This document shows positions 31,062-33,641 of a DNA stretch of 33,641 nt, piece by piece. The notes under the pieces were generated by a model that had not been told where the DNA came from, did not search any database, and was given only the letters and a program-made list of their open reading frames with translations. Source of the stretch: Bacteroidaceae bacterium (lineage in GTDB: Bacteria > Bacteroidota > Bacteroidia > Bacteroidales > Bacteroidaceae); contig CAAGLF010000109.1 of NCBI GenBank assembly GCA_900770705.1, positions 1 through 33,641 on the forward strand, given 5' to 3'. Each line of letters starts with the position of its first letter. The first letter of the stretch is position 1. The position numbers were made by a program, and so were the translations under genes.

Positions 31062-33038
31062 ATGAAGTATAGGATAGTCTGGCTTTTGCTCTGGGCGGTC
31101 TGGCTGCCGGCCGGGCCCGCGGTCTGTGCGCAGGAGGCGGAGCAGGGGGACACGCTGGCTCCGGACTTGCGGCTGCGACAGGCCGTGGTGAAGGGGCACA
31201 GGAGCCAACGCCTGCGCTCGCGCGTGGACAACGTGGAGCAGATAGGCCGGCAACAGCTGGTCAGGGCGGCCTGCTGCAACCTCGGCGAATCCTTCACGGC
31301 AAGCCCTTCGGTCGACGTGGCCTACGCCGACGCGGCCACGGGGGCGCGGCAGATCAGGTTGCTCGGGCTCAGTGGCACGTACGTGCAAATGCTGGCGGAG
31401 AATGTGCCGGCCCTGCGCGGGGCGGCCCTTCCCGATGCCCTGGGCTTCGTGCCGGGGCCGTGGATGCAGTCGGTGCAGGTGAGCAAGGGCGCCGCCGGCG
31501 TGAAGAACGGGTATGAGGGCACCACGGGGCAGATCAACATCGAGTACCTCAAGCCCCAGGTCGCCGATGGCGTGCGTGCCAACGGATACCTGGATTCGGA
31601 ACTGAAGGCGGAGGGAAATGTCGACGCCGGTATCCACCTGAACGACCGTCTGTCGGCAAGCCTCCTGCTGCACGTCGAGAACCGCCGGCGCAGCCACGAC
31701 GGCAACGGCGACGGCTTTGCCGACATGCCGCGGCTCCGGCAGTGGAACGCTATGCACCGCTGGGCCTACGTGGGTCCGAAGTGGGTGAGCCAGCTGCTCG
31801 TGCGCGCCCTCGACGACGAGAAGCGTGGCGGACAGCTCGCCGGCCACGCGGCGCAGGACGGGCCGCTCTATCGCACCGACGTCAGGAACAGGCGCTACGA
31901 AGGGCAGTGGAAGAATGCCCTGATACTCAGTGCAGCGCGCAACGCCAGCCTGGCTCTCATACTCCACGGCTCGTGGCACCGGGCGGAATACCTGTTCGGG
32001 ACGAGGGATTACGACGTGCTGCAGCGCAACGGCTATGCCCAGCTGATGTATGAAGCCGACGTGGCCGCAGGCCACAACCTGGCCGTGGGGGCCGCCGTGT
32101 GCCACGACTACTACGCGGAACGCTTCCTCGACGTGCGCACGAAGCCGCACGAAACCACCGCGGGCCTCTATGCGCAGTACACGTGGACCTGGGCCGACAG
32201 GCTGACGGTGATGCCCGGACTCCGCTGGGACCGCTCCTCGGAATATGGTGCCTTCGTGACCCCACGTCTGCACATCCGCTGGCAGACCCTGCCATGGCTG
32301 ACGCTCAGAGCCTCGGCGGGAAAGGGCCGTCGTACGCCCCGCCCCTTGGCCGAAAACGCGCCGCTGCTGGCCTCGGGGCGCACCGTGCTGCTGCCCGACA
32401 GGCTCCGGCAGGAAGAGGCTTGGAACTATGGCGCCTCGCTGTCGACCACACCCGAAGTGGCAGGCAAGCCCGTGGAAATCAATCTCGAATACTACTATAC
32501 CGACTTCCGGAACCGGCTGGTGGTGAACGTCGATGGCAGCGCAGGCCCGCATACGCTCTCCTTTGAGAATCTGCAGGGGCGGAGCCGCAGCCATACGGCG
32601 CAGGTCGACGTGACCTTCCGCCCCCTCGAAGGCCTGGAGTCGACCGTAGCCTTCCGGTGGAACAACGTGCGTACTGCCTACGACGGCCGCCTGCGTGAAC
32701 AGCCCCTGACCCCGCGGTTCAGGGGATTGGCCACACTCTCCTACACCACACCCCTCGAACTCTGGCGCTTCGACACCACAGCGCAGCTGTCCGGCAAGGG
32801 AACGATGTACGACGGCACCGCCTATCCCACCTATTTCCTGCTGCAGGCACAGGTCACAAGGGAGTTCCCCCGCTGGGCCGTCTATGCCGGTGGTGAGAAC
32901 CTGACAGGCTACAGTATGACGCAGCCCGTGCTCCACGCCGCCCATCCCTGGGCCCCCGAGTTTGACGCCTCGCAGGTATGGGGACCGGTGAGCGGCGCTA
33001 TGTTCTACGTAGGTTTCCGCTACAGACTGGAAAAATAA
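31062..33038 (+). CDS. TonB-dependent outer-membrane receptor of a metal-linked cluster
   Basis: 658-aa outer-membrane receptor. Signal peptide about 1-23 (ending VCAQ). The plug domain (about 40-160) has the unusual paired cysteines C71-C72 (RAACCNLGESF), 'ATGARQIRLLGLSGTYVQML' and 'VSKGAAGVKNGYEGTTGQIN'. The beta-barrel follows and ends in 'YVGFRYRLEK'. The C-C and 'GARQIRLLGLSGTY' features belong to a Bacteroidetes receptor group found beside HMA proteins, which I associate with copper or related metals; the substrate is not proven. ATG 31062 gives a proper signal peptide, so the frame from 31020 is trimmed. The regulator gene ends 90 bp upstream. An 861-aa opposite-strand frame is a GC-rich shadow. 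Confidence 0.92.
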   Translation: MKYRIVWLLLWAVWLPAGPAVCAQEAEQGDTLAPDLRLRQAVVKGHRSQRLRSRVDNVEQIGRQQLVRAACCNLGESFTASPSVDVAYADAATGARQIRLLGLSGTYVQMLAENVPALRGAALPDALGFVPGPWMQSVQVSKGAAGVKNGYEGTTGQINIEYLKPQVADGVRANGYLDSELKAEGNVDAGIHLNDRLSASLLLHVENRRRSHDGNGDGFADMPRLRQWNAMHRWAYVGPKWVSQLLVRALDDEKRGGQLAGHAAQDGPLYRTDVRNRRYEGQWKNALILSAARNASLALILHGSWHRAEYLFGTRDYDVLQRNGYAQLMYEADVAAGHNLAVGAAVCHDYYAERFLDVRTKPHETTAGLYAQYTWTWADRLTVMPGLRWDRSSEYGAFVTPRLHIRWQTLPWLTLRASAGKGRRTPRPLAENAPLLASGRTVLLPDRLRQEEAWNYGASLSTTPEVAGKPVEINLEYYYTDFRNRLVVNVDGSAGPHTLSFENLQGRSRSHTAQVDVTFRPLEGLESTVAFRWNNVRTAYDGRLREQPLTPRFRGLATLSYTTPLELWRFDTTAQLSGKGTMYDGTAYPTYFLLQAQVTREFPRWAVYAGGENLTGYSMTQPVLHAAHPWAPEFDASQVWGPVSGAMFYVGFRYRLEK

Positions 33039-33091
33039 TGCCCGCGCAAGCCTTTTCCTCGCGCGCGCACATTATATATATTGTAGACAGT

Positions 33092-33110
33092 GACTGCCGC
33101 TCCGGCAGTC
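33092..33110 (+). other. Small perfect stem-loop before the HMA gene
   Basis: GACTGCCG and CGGCAGTC form an 8-bp perfect stem with a 3-base loop (CTC), 22 bp upstream of the ATG at 33132. It could weaken read-through or stabilise the downstream RNA. Confidence 0.5.
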
Positions 33111-33131
33111 CGCATCAAAATGTGTATCACA

Positions 33132-33434
33132 ATGAAAAGAAACATCTCGCTCATCGTGGGCGCACTCTTCGCCCTGACAGCCGCCGCAGCAGCGCCCGCC
33201 ACGGCCGGCAACGACACCCTCGTCGTTACCACCCGGCCGCAAATGCACTGCGCAGGCTGCGAAAACAAAATCAAGAACAAGCTCAAGTTCATCCGGGGAA
33301 CAAGGAAAATACGCACCTCAATCCCGCAGCAGACCGTCACCGTCATCTACGACGGACGTAAGGCAAAAGCGGAAACCTATGCCGCAGCCTTGCGCGAAAT
33401 TGGCTACGATGTGCAGCCCGCAGACAAAAAGTAA
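33132..33434 (+). CDS. Secreted heavy-metal-associated (HMA) domain protein
   Basis: 100-aa exported metal-binding protein. The signal peptide (about 1-25, MKRNISLIVGALFALTAAAA...) is followed by one HMA ferredoxin-like domain with C40-x-x-C43 in 'MHCAGCENKIKNKLKF' and a typical end 'AAALREIGYDVQPADKK'. HMA domains bind Cu(I), Zn or similar ions through the two cysteines. Export to the periplasm and the position 93 bp after the TonB receptor suggest it takes the metal from, or shields the cell during, receptor-mediated uptake. ATG 33132 is preferred because frames from 33090 or 33120 start within or right after the stem-loop and blur the signal peptide. Confidence 0.9.
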   Translation: MKRNISLIVGALFALTAAAAAPATAGNDTLVVTTRPQMHCAGCENKIKNKLKFIRGTRKIRTSIPQQTVTVIYDGRKAKAETYAAALREIGYDVQPADKK

Positions 33435-33545
33435 GCCCCGGGGCCGAAAAATTTTTCAGTAGGCATAACTGCTGTAGCACCAATCGGTTACCGGCATTTG
33501 TTGCGACTTTTCTCGCAGTCTTCCCCGAAATTTCTCCCAAAATAA

Positions 33546-33577
33546 TTTGGCTGTTACGTGAAAAGGCAGTACTTTTG
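33546..33577 (+). promoter_or_regulatory. Strong promoter, probably of an rRNA operon
   Basis: TTTG (33546-33549), a 20-base spacer counted from its last base, then TACTTTTG (33570-33577): the best promoter match in the window. The following leader and boxA-like sequence point to a 16S-23S-5S operon starting just past the right edge. Confidence 0.7.
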
Positions 33578-33618
33578 CACTCGCTAAACGGGAAACGTCC
33601 TGTTGAGCGTTAGAAAAC

Positions 33619-33641
33619 GAAAGTTCTTTGAAAGGATTCCA
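33619..33641 (+). promoter_or_regulatory. boxA-like antitermination sequence of an rRNA leader
   Basis: AAGTTCTTTGAAAGG resembles the boxA element (TGTTCTTTGAAAA in B. subtilis; TGCTCTTTA in E. coli) that recruits the Nus antitermination complex in rRNA leaders. The 16S gene itself is not in the window. Confidence 0.6.

Noticed and set aside
30360..32945. 861-aa minus-strand frame opposite the regulator and TonB receptor
   Set aside because: Runs across two clear genes and the gap between them in a very GC-rich area; no family features.

Overview
The window is a chromosomal segment of a Bacteroidales bacterium, most likely Prevotellaceae-like. The evidence is a SusC/SusD pair, promoters of the Bacteroidetes type (TAnnTTTG at -7 with TTTG/TTG about 20 bases upstream), lipoproteins with acidic residues after the lipid cysteine, a Bacteroidetes-type dcw cluster, and a secreted protein ending in a 'YNLQGVRL...GLYIQGGKKVIIK'-type tail. 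The DNA is GC-rich for this order, and more so at the right end. The genus cannot be fixed from the sequence alone.

Layout. 1-8748: two divergent susC genes (the left one only 61 bp inside the window) share a 90-bp inverted repeat and a promoter repeat across a 926-bp intergenic region. The right-hand unit is susC, susD, a surface lipoprotein and a GH27 alpha-galactosidase with its own promoter, i.e. a small polysaccharide (probably alpha-galactoside) utilization locus. 9042-19004: the first half of the division/cell-wall cluster, mraZ-rsmH-ftsL-like-ftsI-murE-mraY-murD-ftsW, preceded by a likely MraZ operator. The usual continuation (murG, murC, ftsQ, ftsA, ftsZ) is absent; a secreted cyclophilin and a strong bidirectional hairpin follow. 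19834-26197: M20 deacylase (minus strand), long-chain acyl-CoA synthetase, prfB, a 47-aa membrane peptide, a CYTH triphosphatase, a YiiX-like hydrolase and a DUF4878-like lipoprotein. 26366-29953 (minus): a small lipoprotein, a 56-aa peptide gene and a large multidomain Ig-like secreted protein. 30396-33434: a metal-linked cluster (HMA-AraC regulator, TonB receptor, secreted HMA protein). The last 100 bases look like the promoter and boxA leader of an rRNA operon starting just outside the window.

Most interesting signals. (1) The large Ig-like protein has its signal peptide separated from its body by a run of eight G; loss of one G (or gain of two) restores one 911-codon reading frame, so this is either a phase-variable surface gene in the OFF state or a homopolymer error. 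(2) An intergenic array of five GGGCCC-centred units repeats at exactly 22 bp beside that gene. (3) The divergent susC 5' ends form a long inverted repeat that is most conserved outside the coding part. (4) Related palindromic elements recur in three intergenic gaps. (5) A 56-aa peptide gene sits just downstream of the Ig-like gene.
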